Assembly (NCBI GenBank): GCA_947066815.1
Contig: CAMSZT010000031.1
Coordinates: 1 to 37,999 of the forward strand
Direction of reading: 5' to 3'
DNA: 37,999 bases
Source: an uncultured Lachnotalea sp.
GTDB lineage: Bacteria; Bacillota; Clostridia; Lachnospirales; Lachnospiraceae
Under the pieces are notes generated by a model that saw only the letters and a list, made by a program, of their open reading frames with translations, did no database searches and was not told the DNA's origin. Position numbers and translations under genes: made by a program. Shown in pieces: positions 15,507 through 23,898 of this stretch. The number at the start of each line of letters is the position of its first letter. Within the stretch, counting starts at the first letter, position 1.

Positions 15507-15557
15507 GATGTCGTATTGTCTGATGTCAATGATAAAAGAAGAATCCGTTTTTGTCAA
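15507..15557 (-). promoter_or_regulatory. Promoter and operator B of the malic enzyme gene
   Basis: On the minus strand TTGACA (15557-15552) and TATCAT (15534-15529) are 17 bases apart. Directly behind the -10 lies operator B (15527-15507), read on the minus strand as GACATCAGACAATACGAC, which would cover the transcription start. Confidence 0.8.
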
Positions 15558-15574
15558 CTGAAATATTTTGGCCC

Positions 15575-15632
15575 TTGACGGAGCGGGGAAAGTCCGTTAT
15601 ACTGAACAGAACAGATGTCAGACAACATGACA
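15575..15632 (+). promoter_or_regulatory. Promoter and operator C of the LarA-like gene
   Basis: TTGACG (15575-15580) and TATACT (15598-15603) are 17 bases apart. Operator C (15612-15632) starts near +2 and is the best palindrome of the five: ATGTCA, seven bases GACAACA, then TGACAT. It is back-to-back with the malic enzyme promoter. Confidence 0.82.
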
Positions 15633-15662
15633 TCGTAAATAAAAACAGGAGAGGGTGGAAGA

Positions 15663-16946
15663 ATGAATATTTTTGAGTCCTTGTTCCAGGAAGTGGAGGT
15701 GCCGGAGCTGATACCGGTCAGGTTCCGCCTTACGGTGGGGAAGATCCGCAGGGAGGATATCCGGCCGGCGATCGAGGCGAGCCTGGCGGAGCGGGATCTT
15801 CTGGGACGGATCCGGCCGGGATCCAGGGTGGCCGTGACGGTGGGCAGCAGGGAGATCCCCCATATGGACGAGATCGCCCGTTCTGTGGTGGAGCTCGTCA
15901 AAGAGCAGGGGGCCGAGCCGTTTCTCTTTCCGGCCATGGGAAGCCATGGAGGTGCGACCGCAGAAGGGCAGAGGGAGCTCCTGCGGGGATTCGGGATCAC
16001 GGAGGAGACCATGGGAGTGCCCATCTTGAGCTCCATGGAGACCGTCCGCATTTCCACGACCCCGGGCGGGCTCCCGGTGCACATCGACAAAAATGCCAAT
16101 GAGGCGGACTGCATCATCCCCATCGGCCGGGTGAAGCCCCACGCGGACTTCAGGGGGAAGATCGAGAGCGGGCTGATGAAAATGCTGACCATCGGCTGCG
16201 GGAAACAGTACGGCGCCAATCTCTGCCATTCCCTGGGCATGGATCATATGTCGGAGAATGTGACGGCTGTGGCGAAGGAGATCATCCGTCATAAGAACAT
16301 CCCCTTCGGCATTTCCATCATGGAGGATGCCCTCCACACCCTGTACAAGCTGACGGCTGTTCCCGGGGAGCGGATCGAGGAGGAGGAGCCGGCCCTCCTG
16401 GAGGAGGCGAAGAGCATGATCCCGGGGATCCCCTTTGAGAAGGTGGACGTGCTGGTGCTGGAGGAGATCGGGAAGGACTGCAGCGGCGCGGGGATGGATC
16501 CCAATGTGACGGGGCGGTCCCAGTCCCTCGGGATCTGGAAGCCCTTTATCGAGCGGATCGCGATCCTGAACCTCTCGGAGAAGTCCCATCACAACGGCGC
16601 CGGCGTAGGCGGCGGGGATGTGACTACCAGGCGGTTCCTGGATAAGATGGATTTTGACATCACCTATCCCAACGGGATTACCAGCCATGACCTGCAGGGG
16701 ATCAAGATTCCGGCCGTCATGCCAAACGACAGGACTGCCGTCAAGATGGCGCTGGAGACCTGCATCCACGCGGACTGCCCGGAGGGATACCGGATGGTGT
16801 GGATGAAGAACACGCTCCATCTGGATTCGTTTTTTATCTCTCCGGCCCTTTTGAAGGAGGCGGAGCAGAATCCGGATATCGAGATCGTCGGGGAGAGGAG
16901 AAAGGTTGAATTTGACGAGAACGGGAATGTGCCGGGGATCGTATAA
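15663..16946 (+). CDS. LarA-like (DUF2088/Lar_N) nickel-dependent hydroxyacid racemase homologue
   Basis: The 427-residue protein resembles the lactate-racemase N-domain family: VAVTVGSREIPHMDEI (about 57-72), PAMGSHGGATAEGQ (90-103), then GRVKPHADFRGKIESG with His/Lys/Arg residues typical of the cofactor and substrate site. Classic LarA uses a nickel pincer nucleotide made by LarB, LarC and LarE, none of which is in this window. Homologues racemise or epimerise other 2-hydroxy acids, including malate and aromatic lactates. With malic enzyme divergent and an Ldh-family enzyme nearby, a hydroxyacid racemase or epimerase role is reasonable, but catalytic residues were not checked one by one. 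Start ATG 15663 follows AGGAGAGGG. Confidence 0.75.
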   Translation: MNIFESLFQEVEVPELIPVRFRLTVGKIRREDIRPAIEASLAERDLLGRIRPGSRVAVTVGSREIPHMDEIARSVVELVKEQGAEPFLFPAMGSHGGATAEGQRELLRGFGITEETMGVPILSSMETVRISTTPGGLPVHIDKNANEADCIIPIGRVKPHADFRGKIESGLMKMLTIGCGKQYGANLCHSLGMDHMSENVTAVAKEIIRHKNIPFGISIMEDALHTLYKLTAVPGERIEEEEPALLEEAKSMIPGIPFEKVDVLVLEEIGKDCSGAGMDPNVTGRSQSLGIWKPFIERIAILNLSEKSHHNGAGVGGGDVTTRRFLDKMDFDITYPNGITSHDLQGIKIPAVMPNDRTAVKMALETCIHADCPEGYRMVWMKNTLHLDSFFISPALLKEAEQNPDIEIVGERRKVEFDENGNVPGIV

Positions 16947-16961
16947 TGCGGCTCCCTGATG

Positions 16962-17002
16962 AAAAAAGGCAGGCTCCGGGGAATGGAGTCCTGCCTTTTT
17001 TT
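16962..17002. terminator. Bidirectional terminator between LarA-like and SDR genes
   Basis: AAAAAAGGCAGG (16962-16973) pairs with CCTGCCTTTTTT (16990-17001), with further pairing TCC/GGA inside. T runs follow on both strands; the genes are convergent. Confidence 0.88.
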
Positions 17003-17045
17003 GTCCGGGACAGGATATATAGAGAAACTTTCCGGGGGAGAGCGG

Positions 17046-17816
17046 TCATTCCCAGGAATATCTGGGATTCTGGACGCAGAATTTTCCGCCGGTGATCTCG
17101 ATGTTCACACCGTTGATGTACCCGGCCCGGTCAGAGGCGAGGAATACAAGGGCATTGGCGATGTCGGAGGGGGTCCCGAGGCGGGGGAGCGGGATGTTGT
17201 CCTGCTGCTTGGTCTCCACCATCCAGTTGTCCACCTTTGCCATGGGAGTTTCGATGACTCCGGGGATGTAGGTGAGGACCCGGATCCCCATGGAGGCAAA
17301 CTCCCCGGCGAAGGAGCGGGTCAGGCTGCAGACCCCGGCCTTTGCGGCGCCGTAGGGGCCGGAGCCGGCAGCCGGGAAAAAGGACTGGAAGGAGCCGGCG
17401 TTTAAGATCACCCCGCCCCGGCCCTTCATGCGGCCGGCAGCCGCCTTGCAGCCGTAGAACACAGAGCTTAAGTTGGTGTCGATCAGCTGGCGCCATTCCT
17501 CCGCTCCGATCTCCATCATGCCCTTGTGGACCGGCATGCCTGCATTGTTGATCCATACGTCGATCTTCCCGAACCGGTCCATGACGGCGTCCGCAAAGGC
17601 CTCGACCTGAACAGGGTCGGTGACGTCGGCTCTCTGGCAGAGCACCGGATACCCCTGCTCCTCCAGCTTTCTTCCGGCCTCGTCGAGGACAGCCTGCCTG
17701 CGGCCGCAGATGGCCAGGGAGCAGCCCTCTGCGCCGAACAGGGAGGCTGTCTCAAAGCCCATTCCGGTGGCGCCGCCGGTGATGACAACGGTTTTTCCTT
17801 TCAGATTCAGATCCAT
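17046..17816 (-). CDS. Short-chain dehydrogenase/reductase (SDR)
   Basis: The 256-residue classical SDR shows TGGATGMG (13-20) for NAD(P), the NNAG motif (90-93), and the catalytic Ser142, Tyr155 and Lys159 (PYGAAKAG). An Asp-less GRR after the second strand hints at NADPH but does not prove it. It would oxidise or reduce an alcohol/keto group of the pathway compound. ATG 17816 is chosen because AAAGGAGGA precedes it; the frame extends upstream through the promoter. The gene stands alone and carries operator E over its -35 box. Confidence 0.9.
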   Translation of the reverse strand: MDLNLKGKTVVITGGATGMGFETASLFGAEGCSLAICGRRQAVLDEAGRKLEEQGYPVLCQRADVTDPVQVEAFADAVMDRFGKIDVWINNAGMPVHKGMMEIGAEEWRQLIDTNLSSVFYGCKAAAGRMKGRGGVILNAGSFQSFFPAAGSGPYGAAKAGVCSLTRSFAGEFASMGIRVLTYIPGVIETPMAKVDNWMVETKQQDNIPLPRLGTPSDIANALVFLASDRAGYINGVNIEITGGKFCVQNPRYSWE

Positions 17817-17839
17817 AAAGATTCCTCCTTTTTTGTTGC

Positions 17840-17877
17840 AGTATACCACGAAAATACAAGTATGACAATATGATATC
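17840..17877 (-). promoter_or_regulatory. Promoter and operator E of the SDR gene
   Basis: On the minus strand TTGTCA (17868-17863) and TATACT (17845-17840) are 17 bases apart. The element GTATGACAATATGATATC (17860-17877, plus strand) overlaps the -35. It keeps the core GACAATA and the right TGA half but not the left TCA half. Confidence 0.68.
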
Positions 17878-17997
17878 ATAAGAATGGACAAACATAAAAC
17901 TAGAAAGGGAAACAGCCCTAAATCCGGTAATTGTCACAAGAAAGAGTCTATGGATATGTGGAAAATAGACAAAAAAGAAAAAGATGCCGTGAAAAAG

Positions 17998-18052
17998 TTG
18001 ACAGTATCGATGACGCATGATAGTATAATAACATGACGTCAGACAATAATAC
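17998..18052 (+). promoter_or_regulatory. Promoter and operator D of the aldolase-transporter operon
   Basis: TTGACA (17998-18003) is followed by TAGTAT (18021-18026) after 17 bases, overlapping a TATAAT at 18024. Operator D, GACGTCAGACAATAATAC (18035-18052), lies at the transcription start. It has the TCA half and the core but a poor right half. Confidence 0.75.
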
Positions 18053-18103
18053 ACAAATCTGGTATGACTGACGGACAAAACGACCAATCCAGGGAGGAAA
18101 GAA

Positions 18104-19030
18104 ATGAAAAGAACAGAATTTACACAGAAGTATGGAAAGATCCTGCTGCCGCTGGTGACCCCGTTTGATGCCAACGAGGACATCGATTACGGCAGATACG
18201 AGGAGCTGATCGAGTACCTGATCAAAAATGACCTCTGCGATTCCCTGATCGTTACGGGGACCACGGGCGAGGCTTCCCTGCTCCGCTTCGAGGAGAGGGT
18301 AAAGCTGATGGAGACGGCCGTGAAGGCTGCCGCGGGCAGAAAGCCGGTCATCGCGGGCACCGGCTGCGCTTCCACGAAGGAGACCATCGCCCTGACAAAG
18401 GAAGCGGAGAAGCTGGGGATCGACCTGTGCATGGTCGTGTGCCCCTTCTACAACAAGCCCACCATGGAGGGCGTCTATGCCCATTATAAGGCAGTGGCCG
18501 AGAGCACTTCCGCAAATATCCTGCTCTACAACATCCCGATCTTTGTGGGGATCAACATCGATCCGGCCGTTGTCGGCGAACTGGCAAAAATTGAGAATAT
18601 CATTGGTATCAAAGACGAGGCAGGTGTAAATCCTACTCAGGTAACCGATTATTTCCTGGCGACGGAGAAGGTCGATCCGGAATTTGTCGTGTTCAACGGA
18701 GACGACGTGATGCTCCTTCCCACCATCGTACAGGGAGCCATGGGGATCGTCAGCGGCGGAGCTCACATCTTCGGCCATGAGATCCGGGCGATCTTTGATG
18801 CCTTTGAGAAGGGCGACAACGCGAAGGCAAAGGAGCTGTTCGTGCCTCTTTACAGGTTCTGCAAGTCCTGCGGACAGAACGGGAGGATCCTTCCCAATTC
18901 CATCATGCGCCCTGCCATTGAGCTGGTGACCGGGATCCAGGTGGGGCCGGCGAGAAGCCCTCTGGCTCCGATCACAGAGGAGGAGAAGGCAGTCCTTGTG
19001 GATGTATTGAAAGAGGTTGGCAAACTTTGA
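18104..19030 (+). CDS. DHDPS/NAL-family Schiff-base aldolase or dehydratase
   Basis: The 308-residue protein is a class I lyase of the DapA/NanA family. GTTGE (52-56) binds the carboxylate of the oxo acid, Tyr142 (LLYNIP) is the catalytic tyrosine, and Lys170 (IGIKDEAG) forms the Schiff base. The family includes dihydrodipicolinate synthase, N-acetylneuraminate lyase, 2-keto-3-deoxygluconate aldolase and 4-hydroxy-2-oxoglutarate aldolase. As first gene of a catabolic operon with a transporter, under operator D, it is most likely a catabolic aldolase or dehydratase giving pyruvate, not the lysine-pathway enzyme. AGGGAGGAAAG precedes the ATG. Confidence 0.87.
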   Translation: MKRTEFTQKYGKILLPLVTPFDANEDIDYGRYEELIEYLIKNDLCDSLIVTGTTGEASLLRFEERVKLMETAVKAAAGRKPVIAGTGCASTKETIALTKEAEKLGIDLCMVVCPFYNKPTMEGVYAHYKAVAESTSANILLYNIPIFVGINIDPAVVGELAKIENIIGIKDEAGVNPTQVTDYFLATEKVDPEFVVFNGDDVMLLPTIVQGAMGIVSGGAHIFGHEIRAIFDAFEKGDNAKAKELFVPLYRFCKSCGQNGRILPNSIMRPAIELVTGIQVGPARSPLAPITEEEKAVLVDVLKEVGKL

Positions 19031-19083
19031 CCGATCTTTTTTGAACTGATATGTTAAACAATTTAGAAAGGGAGGTATTTTAC

Positions 19084-20343
19084 ATGAAGCGTTTCACAAG
19101 TTTATTTCTGGCACTGGTGATGGCCGTGTCCATGCTTGCCGGCTGCGGCGGCTCAGATAAGAAGAAGGAGACCGAGGCCCCGAAAGAGACTGCGGAGGCA
19201 GAAAAGAAGGAGGAGCAGCAGGATACGAAGGCGGAGACCGAGGCCCAGAAGGAGAGCGAGAGCGCGGCAGCGGCAGACGACGGTGACACCATCACCTTCG
19301 GTTTAAGCTGCGCCATCACCGGCAATTTCCCTCTGGCCGGCGAGCGGACCCTTCAGGGCGTGCAGATGGCCGTGGACGAGATCAATGCGGCCGGCGGCGT
19401 CCTTGGAAAGAAGCTGGCTTTCATCTATGAGGACGACGGAAACGATCCGACACAGGCGGTGACCGTGGTGACGAAGCTCCTCAACGAGGATATCTGCGGG
19501 CTGATCGGCCCCCACACGACCACCAACTACCTGGCTGTGCAGGAGCTGGCAGGCCAGGCAGAGATCCCTTATATCACGGGCGGTTCCGGGACAAAGATCG
19601 CGGCTGCCGGAAATAAGTACGGATTCCAGTGCCGTCCCTCCGATGGCATGAATGGTATCGTCGCGGCTGATTTCGCGGTCAAGGAGCTGGGCGCAAAGAA
19701 GGTCGGCGTATTCTTCAACAACAACGACTTTGGCGTCGGCGGACGTGATGCCGTGACGGCAGAGCTTGACAAGCTGCAGGTAGAGTATGTCACCTTGGGA
19801 CACAATTCCGGTGATACGGACATGACCAGCCAGCTGATGCAGTTCATCTCGGAGGGGATCGACACTATGATCCTCTGGACCGATGACGCGGAGGATGTGG
19901 TCGTTGCCCGCCAGGCCTATGAGCTTGGCCTGGAGGCCGATGTGATCACCTCTGCCGGCGTTGTCATGGAGCAGGTGCTCAGCCAGATGGAGCCGGAGTA
20001 TGTTGAGGGCTGGTATTCCGTCACAGACTTCGTTCCCGCCAACGACGATCCGGTCGTGGCCAAGTTCGTGGAGGACTTCAAGGCGCTCTACGACATCGAG
20101 CCGGAGCTCTATGCCTCCGCGTATTACGGAGCGGTGAAATTCCTGGCAGCTGCCATCGAGAAGGCCGGATCCGACGATCCCAAGGCGATCCGCGATGCCA
20201 TGGCCGAGTTAAAGGATGTTGAGGGCCCTACCGGAACCTTGAGCTGCGCTTCCGACAATACGCTGATCCACAGCTGTGTCGTGACGCAGATCACGGATCT
20301 GAAGCCCGCGGTGGTCAACACGGTTACCGCCGACTTTGAGTAA
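19084..20343 (+). CDS. LIV-type ABC transporter substrate-binding lipoprotein
   Basis: The 419-residue protein has a lipoprotein signal (lipobox MLAGC, Cys21), an acidic/lysine-rich linker (about 25-72) and a type I periplasmic-binding fold of the LivJ/LivK class, beginning at ITFGLSCAITGNFPLAGE. Further signs are GVQMAVDEINAAGGVLGKKL and GLIGPHTTTN. ATG 19084 with GGGAGG upstream is preferred to an earlier in-frame ATG at 19051. Proteins of this class bind branched-chain amino acids, but many bind aromatic or organic acids and amides. The surrounding enzymes favour an organic acid here. The 54-base gap to the aldolase gene indicates co-transcription. Confidence 0.92.
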   Translation: MKRFTSLFLALVMAVSMLAGCGGSDKKKETEAPKETAEAEKKEEQQDTKAETEAQKESESAAAADDGDTITFGLSCAITGNFPLAGERTLQGVQMAVDEINAAGGVLGKKLAFIYEDDGNDPTQAVTVVTKLLNEDICGLIGPHTTTNYLAVQELAGQAEIPYITGGSGTKIAAAGNKYGFQCRPSDGMNGIVAADFAVKELGAKKVGVFFNNNDFGVGGRDAVTAELDKLQVEYVTLGHNSGDTDMTSQLMQFISEGIDTMILWTDDAEDVVVARQAYELGLEADVITSAGVVMEQVLSQMEPEYVEGWYSVTDFVPANDDPVVAKFVEDFKALYDIEPELYASAYYGAVKFLAAAIEKAGSDDPKAIRDAMAELKDVEGPTGTLSCASDNTLIHSCVVTQITDLKPAVVNTVTADFE

Positions 20344-20400
20344 GAGGGTTATTTCAACGGGAGTCTGGCAAAAATCTGAGTGACAGATATATAAATGAAG

Positions 20401-20439
20401 TGGCACGGAGTGTTCGGGAGGAATCCGGCTTCCGTGCCA
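20401..20439 (+). terminator. Hairpin between binding-protein and permease genes
   Basis: TGGCACGGA (20401-20409) pairs with TCCGTGCCA (20431-20439), followed by TTTTC. Such a hairpin behind a binding-protein gene usually cuts part of the transcripts or protects the upstream mRNA, so that more binding protein than permease is made. Confidence 0.6.
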
Positions 20440-20469
20440 TTTTCAGCAAAAGCAGGAGGGAGAGGTTTC

Positions 20470-21342
20470 ATGTCATTTGCGATGATCATGCAGCTTATCA
20501 TAAGCGGCATTGCATTGGGCTTTATCTATTCGATGGTCTCCATTGAATACACCCTGATCTTCAACTCGACAGGGCTTTTAAACTTCAGCCATGACAAGCT
20601 GATCATGCTCGGCGCCTATGCGTTTGCCGGCCAGTTTGTCCTCCGGATGGGCTGCGGCTATGTGGTGGCGACCATTGCCACGGTCTTATCCATGTTCATC
20701 ACCGGCATCCTGATCGCAAAGGGGATCTTTAACCCTTTGAGAAATATGGCATCGCCGATCTTTGCGGTGATCGGCACGGTCATCATGGGAAGGATCATCA
20801 AGGAACTCTGCCGGATCATCTGGGGGGCGACAGCCTTCAATATCCCCGGATTCATGAAGGGAACCTTCAAATTCGGCAGCATCGTGATTACCAGGGCGAA
20901 CACCTATATCATCATTGTCGCCGTCCTGCTTGTGATCGCGCTGCAGTTATATTTCAACCATACGAAATCCGGCAAGGCCATGCACTGCGTACAGCAGAAT
21001 AAGACGGCGGCGACCCTGATGGGGATCAATGTCTCACAGAATATCAATATCACCATCGGGATCAGTGCGGTGGTCTGCTCCATCATCGGGATCCTGGTCA
21101 TATCCCTGTTTTCCGTCAGTCTTACCATGACGAACATGATCGGGATCAAGGGATTTGCGGCAGGCGTGATCGGCGGCTTCGGATATTTCCCCGGCTGTAT
21201 CGTCGGCGGAGTGCTAATCGGCATCCTGGAAAACTTAAGTACGCTGGTGATCCCTTCGATCTATAAAGACTGCGTGGCGTTTGTCCTTATGATCGTGTTC
21301 CTTCTGGTGCAGCCGAAGGGTATCCTTGGGCATAAGAAATAG
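20470..21342 (+). CDS. livH: LIV-type ABC transporter permease, LivH class
   Basis: The 290-residue protein is a hydrophobic multi-span membrane protein of the LivH class: the N-terminal QLIISGIALGFIYSMVSIEY, then TGLLNFSHDKLIMLGAY, correspond to the conserved first spans. The cytoplasmic coupling part (MHCVQQNKTAATLMGIN) contacts the ATPases. ATG 20470 is preceded by GGAGGGAGAGG; the longer frame from 20395 crosses the hairpin. Thirteen bases separate it from livM. Confidence 0.9.
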   Translation: MSFAMIMQLIISGIALGFIYSMVSIEYTLIFNSTGLLNFSHDKLIMLGAYAFAGQFVLRMGCGYVVATIATVLSMFITGILIAKGIFNPLRNMASPIFAVIGTVIMGRIIKELCRIIWGATAFNIPGFMKGTFKFGSIVITRANTYIIIVAVLLVIALQLYFNHTKSGKAMHCVQQNKTAATLMGINVSQNINITIGISAVVCSIIGILVISLFSVSLTMTNMIGIKGFAAGVIGGFGYFPGCIVGGVLIGILENLSTLVIPSIYKDCVAFVLMIVFLLVQPKGILGHKK

Positions 21343-21354
21343 AGGGAGGATGGC

Positions 21355-22374
21355 ATGAAAGAAAAAAAGAATGTAAAGATCGCTCTGCTCGCCGCTTTGT
21401 TCGTGGGACTGATCGTATTCCCCATCGTGGATAAGAATACCTATCATCAGCTGGCGCTGGCGCAGACGCTTGTGAATGTTATCATTGTTCTGGGACTGAA
21501 TTTCATTACGGGCCTCACCGGGCAGATGAACCTGGGGACTGCGGGCATCATGGCGCTCGGCGCCTATTCCGGCCAGCTCATGGTACAGAAGCTGGGGATG
21601 GCCACGATCCTCACGATCCCTGTGGCGATCCTCATGGGCGTGATCATCGGCTATGCCCTGGGCTACCCTTCCCTGCGGCTGAAGGGGGTCTACCTGTCCC
21701 TCACGACCATCGGCTTCAGCGAGATCGTCCGGCTTGTCATCACAAACTGGGCGGATTTCACCGGAGGGACCACCGGTGTCCAGAATATCCCGGCATTAAA
21801 CCTGTTCGGGCTTAAATTGGACGCCACCTGGAAGCTGACGGTCTTTCTCGTGATCATCTGCGCGGTCCTGGTATTTACCGCATATCGGATCGTGAATTCC
21901 AAATACGGGCGCGTCTTCAAGGCGATCCGGGACAACATCGAGGCCGTGGAGGCCTGCGGGATCGACGTTGCCGGCCTGAAGATCAAAGCCTTTACCCTGG
22001 CGGCCATTTTCGGATGCATCGGCGGCTGCTTTTACGGCTTCCTGATGACCTACCTGAACCCGACCCAGTTTACCCAGGATCTCTCGGCCAATTATCTGCT
22101 GATGATGATGTTCGGCGGGATCGGCTCCGTTCCGGGCAGCGTGATCGGGGCGACGGCAGTCACGCTCCTGCCTGAGTTCCTCCGGTTCACAAAGGAATAT
22201 TACTGGCTGATCTTCGGGATCATCACCCTCCTGTTCGCGATCTTCCTTCCCTATGGGTTCATTTCCCTGTTCCAGAAGGAAAAGAGGGAGGAGGCAGGTA
22301 TCTTCAAGATACTGAACGACCGGAAGGGGAAACGGAAAAACGCGGGAGTGCCGAAGTCTGGAGGGATGAGATAA
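21355..22374 (+). CDS. livM: LIV-type ABC transporter permease, LivM class
   Basis: The 339-residue permease carries the LivM pattern: NFITGLTGQMNLGTAGIMAL near the start, SLTTIGFSEIVRLV in the middle and the coupling helix RVFKAIRDNIEAVEACGID. About eight to ten membrane spans are apparent, with a basic tail (about 305-339). GGGAGGATG upstream provides the ribosome binding site. Its stop is one base before livG. Confidence 0.9.
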   Translation: MKEKKNVKIALLAALFVGLIVFPIVDKNTYHQLALAQTLVNVIIVLGLNFITGLTGQMNLGTAGIMALGAYSGQLMVQKLGMATILTIPVAILMGVIIGYALGYPSLRLKGVYLSLTTIGFSEIVRLVITNWADFTGGTTGVQNIPALNLFGLKLDATWKLTVFLVIICAVLVFTAYRIVNSKYGRVFKAIRDNIEAVEACGIDVAGLKIKAFTLAAIFGCIGGCFYGFLMTYLNPTQFTQDLSANYLLMMMFGGIGSVPGSVIGATAVTLLPEFLRFTKEYYWLIFGIITLLFAIFLPYGFISLFQKEKREEAGIFKILNDRKGKRKNAGVPKSGGMR

Positions 22375-22375
22375 A

Positions 22376-23182
22376 ATGGCAGAGGAAAGAAAAAGCGTAC
22401 TCAGACTGGAAAATATCACGAAGAAGTTTCAGGGCCTGACGGCGGTGGACGACGTTTCCTTTGATATGAAGGAACGCAGCATTTACGCGCTGATCGGCCC
22501 GAACGGAGCGGGGAAGACCACGACGGTCAACATGATCACGGGGGTATTCCCTCCGACAACAGGGAAGATTTATTACCGGGATCGATGCATCAACGGGATG
22601 AAGACCTTTGAGATCGCCCGCCTCGGCATCGGACGGACCTTCCAGAACCTGAAGCTGTTCAACTCCATGAGCGTACTGGAGAACCTGATGATCGGCGGCC
22701 ATGAGATGACGAAGATCGGCCTGGTGAACTTCTGCTTCAATTTCGGCGGCAGCAAAAAAGAGGAGATCCTGCTCAGGGAACGGGCCGAGGAGGTCATGGA
22801 ATACCTGGGGATCCAGGATCTGGCAAAACGGAATGTAAAAAATCTTTCCTATGGCCGCCAGAAGATCGTGGAACTGGGACGGGCCATGATGACAGGTCCG
22901 AAGCTGCTCCTCCTGGACGAGCCGGCGGCCGGGCTGATCCCGTCGGAGCGGAAGGAATTCGTCGATATCGTCCTCAGGATGTTCGAGGAGGGGATGGATA
23001 TTTTCCTCATCGAGCACAATATGGATGTGGTCATGAATGTGAGTACCTATATCACGGTGCTGAATTTCGGCTCCCGGATCGCGGAGGGGACTCCCAAGGA
23101 GATCCAGAGCGATCCGGAGGTCATCAAGGCATATCTCGGCGACAAGTATCAGGAGATCGCCGCGAAAGAGAGGAGGGACTGA
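22376..23182 (+). CDS. livG: LIV-type ABC transporter ATPase, LivG class
   Basis: The 268-residue ATPase shows Walker A GPNGAGKT (41-48), a signature variant LSYGRQKIVE and Walker B LLLLDEPAAGL. The LivG-type insertion between Walker A and the signature (FNSMSVLENLMIGGHE and the following segment) is present. Together with LivF it powers the importer at the inner face of the membrane. It is separated by one base from both livM and livF, showing a tightly packed operon. Confidence 0.93.
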   Translation: MAEERKSVLRLENITKKFQGLTAVDDVSFDMKERSIYALIGPNGAGKTTTVNMITGVFPPTTGKIYYRDRCINGMKTFEIARLGIGRTFQNLKLFNSMSVLENLMIGGHEMTKIGLVNFCFNFGGSKKEEILLRERAEEVMEYLGIQDLAKRNVKNLSYGRQKIVELGRAMMTGPKLLLLDEPAAGLIPSERKEFVDIVLRMFEEGMDIFLIEHNMDVVMNVSTYITVLNFGSRIAEGTPKEIQSDPEVIKAYLGDKYQEIAAKERRD

Positions 23183-23183
23183 C

Positions 23184-23894
23184 ATGCTGAAGGTATCGGA
23201 TATCAATGTTTTCTACGGGAAGGTCCAGGCTCTCTTTGACGTCTCCATGGAGGTCGGCGAGAATGAGATCGTCTCTGTGATCGGGGCGAACGGCGCGGGG
23301 AAGACGACCCTGATGAAGAGTATCATCGGGATCAATAAGACCCAGACCGGCGGCATCGAGTTTAACGGAAAGAACATCACCAACCAGAAGCCCCACATCA
23401 GCATTTACGACGGGATCGTGTATGTGCCGGAGGGCCGGGAGGTGTTTCCGGAGATGTCCGTGGAGATCAATCTGGAGATGGGGGCATTCAGTAAAAAATA
23501 TTCTTCCGCCCAGATGCAGGAGCACAAGGAGGAGGTCTACCAGCTCTTTCCGAGGCTTAAGGAGCGGGCAAAGCAGAAGGCGGGGACGTTGTCCGGCGGG
23601 GAACAGCAGATGCTTGCCATCGGCCGCGGGATGATGAGCGATCCGGCGCTGATCCTGTTCGACGAGCCCTCCCTGGGGCTGGCGCCGGTGATCGTGGACG
23701 AGATGTTTGACGCGATCGTAGAGATCAATAAATTAAAGAACACTCCGGTCATCATCGTGGAGCAGAATGCGTTCATGGCCATGTCGATCTCCAACCGGAC
23801 TTACGTGCTGGAGAACGGGAAGATCTCCCACAGCGGCCTGAGCAGCGAGCTCCTGGAAAGCCCGGAGATCAAGAAAGCCTATCTGGGAGGATAA
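23184..23894 (+). CDS. livF: LIV-type ABC transporter ATPase, LivF class
   Basis: The 236-residue ATPase has Walker A GANGAGKT (34-41), the LivF-typical YVPEGREVFPEMSVEINLEMG, signature LSGGEQQML and Walker B LILFDEPSLGL. It pairs with LivG. The FAH-family gene follows after four bases, so import and the next enzymatic step are encoded together. Confidence 0.94.
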   Translation: MLKVSDINVFYGKVQALFDVSMEVGENEIVSVIGANGAGKTTLMKSIIGINKTQTGGIEFNGKNITNQKPHISIYDGIVYVPEGREVFPEMSVEINLEMGAFSKKYSSAQMQEHKEEVYQLFPRLKERAKQKAGTLSGGEQQMLAIGRGMMSDPALILFDEPSLGLAPVIVDEMFDAIVEINKLKNTPVIIVEQNAFMAMSISNRTYVLENGKISHSGLSSELLESPEIKKAYLGG

Positions 23895-23898
23895 GACG

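Noticed and set aside
15618-16820. Open frame of 400 codons on the minus strand
   Set aside because: It is antisense to the LarA-like gene, which has a promoter, operator and ribosome binding site. The antisense peptide shows no family motif.
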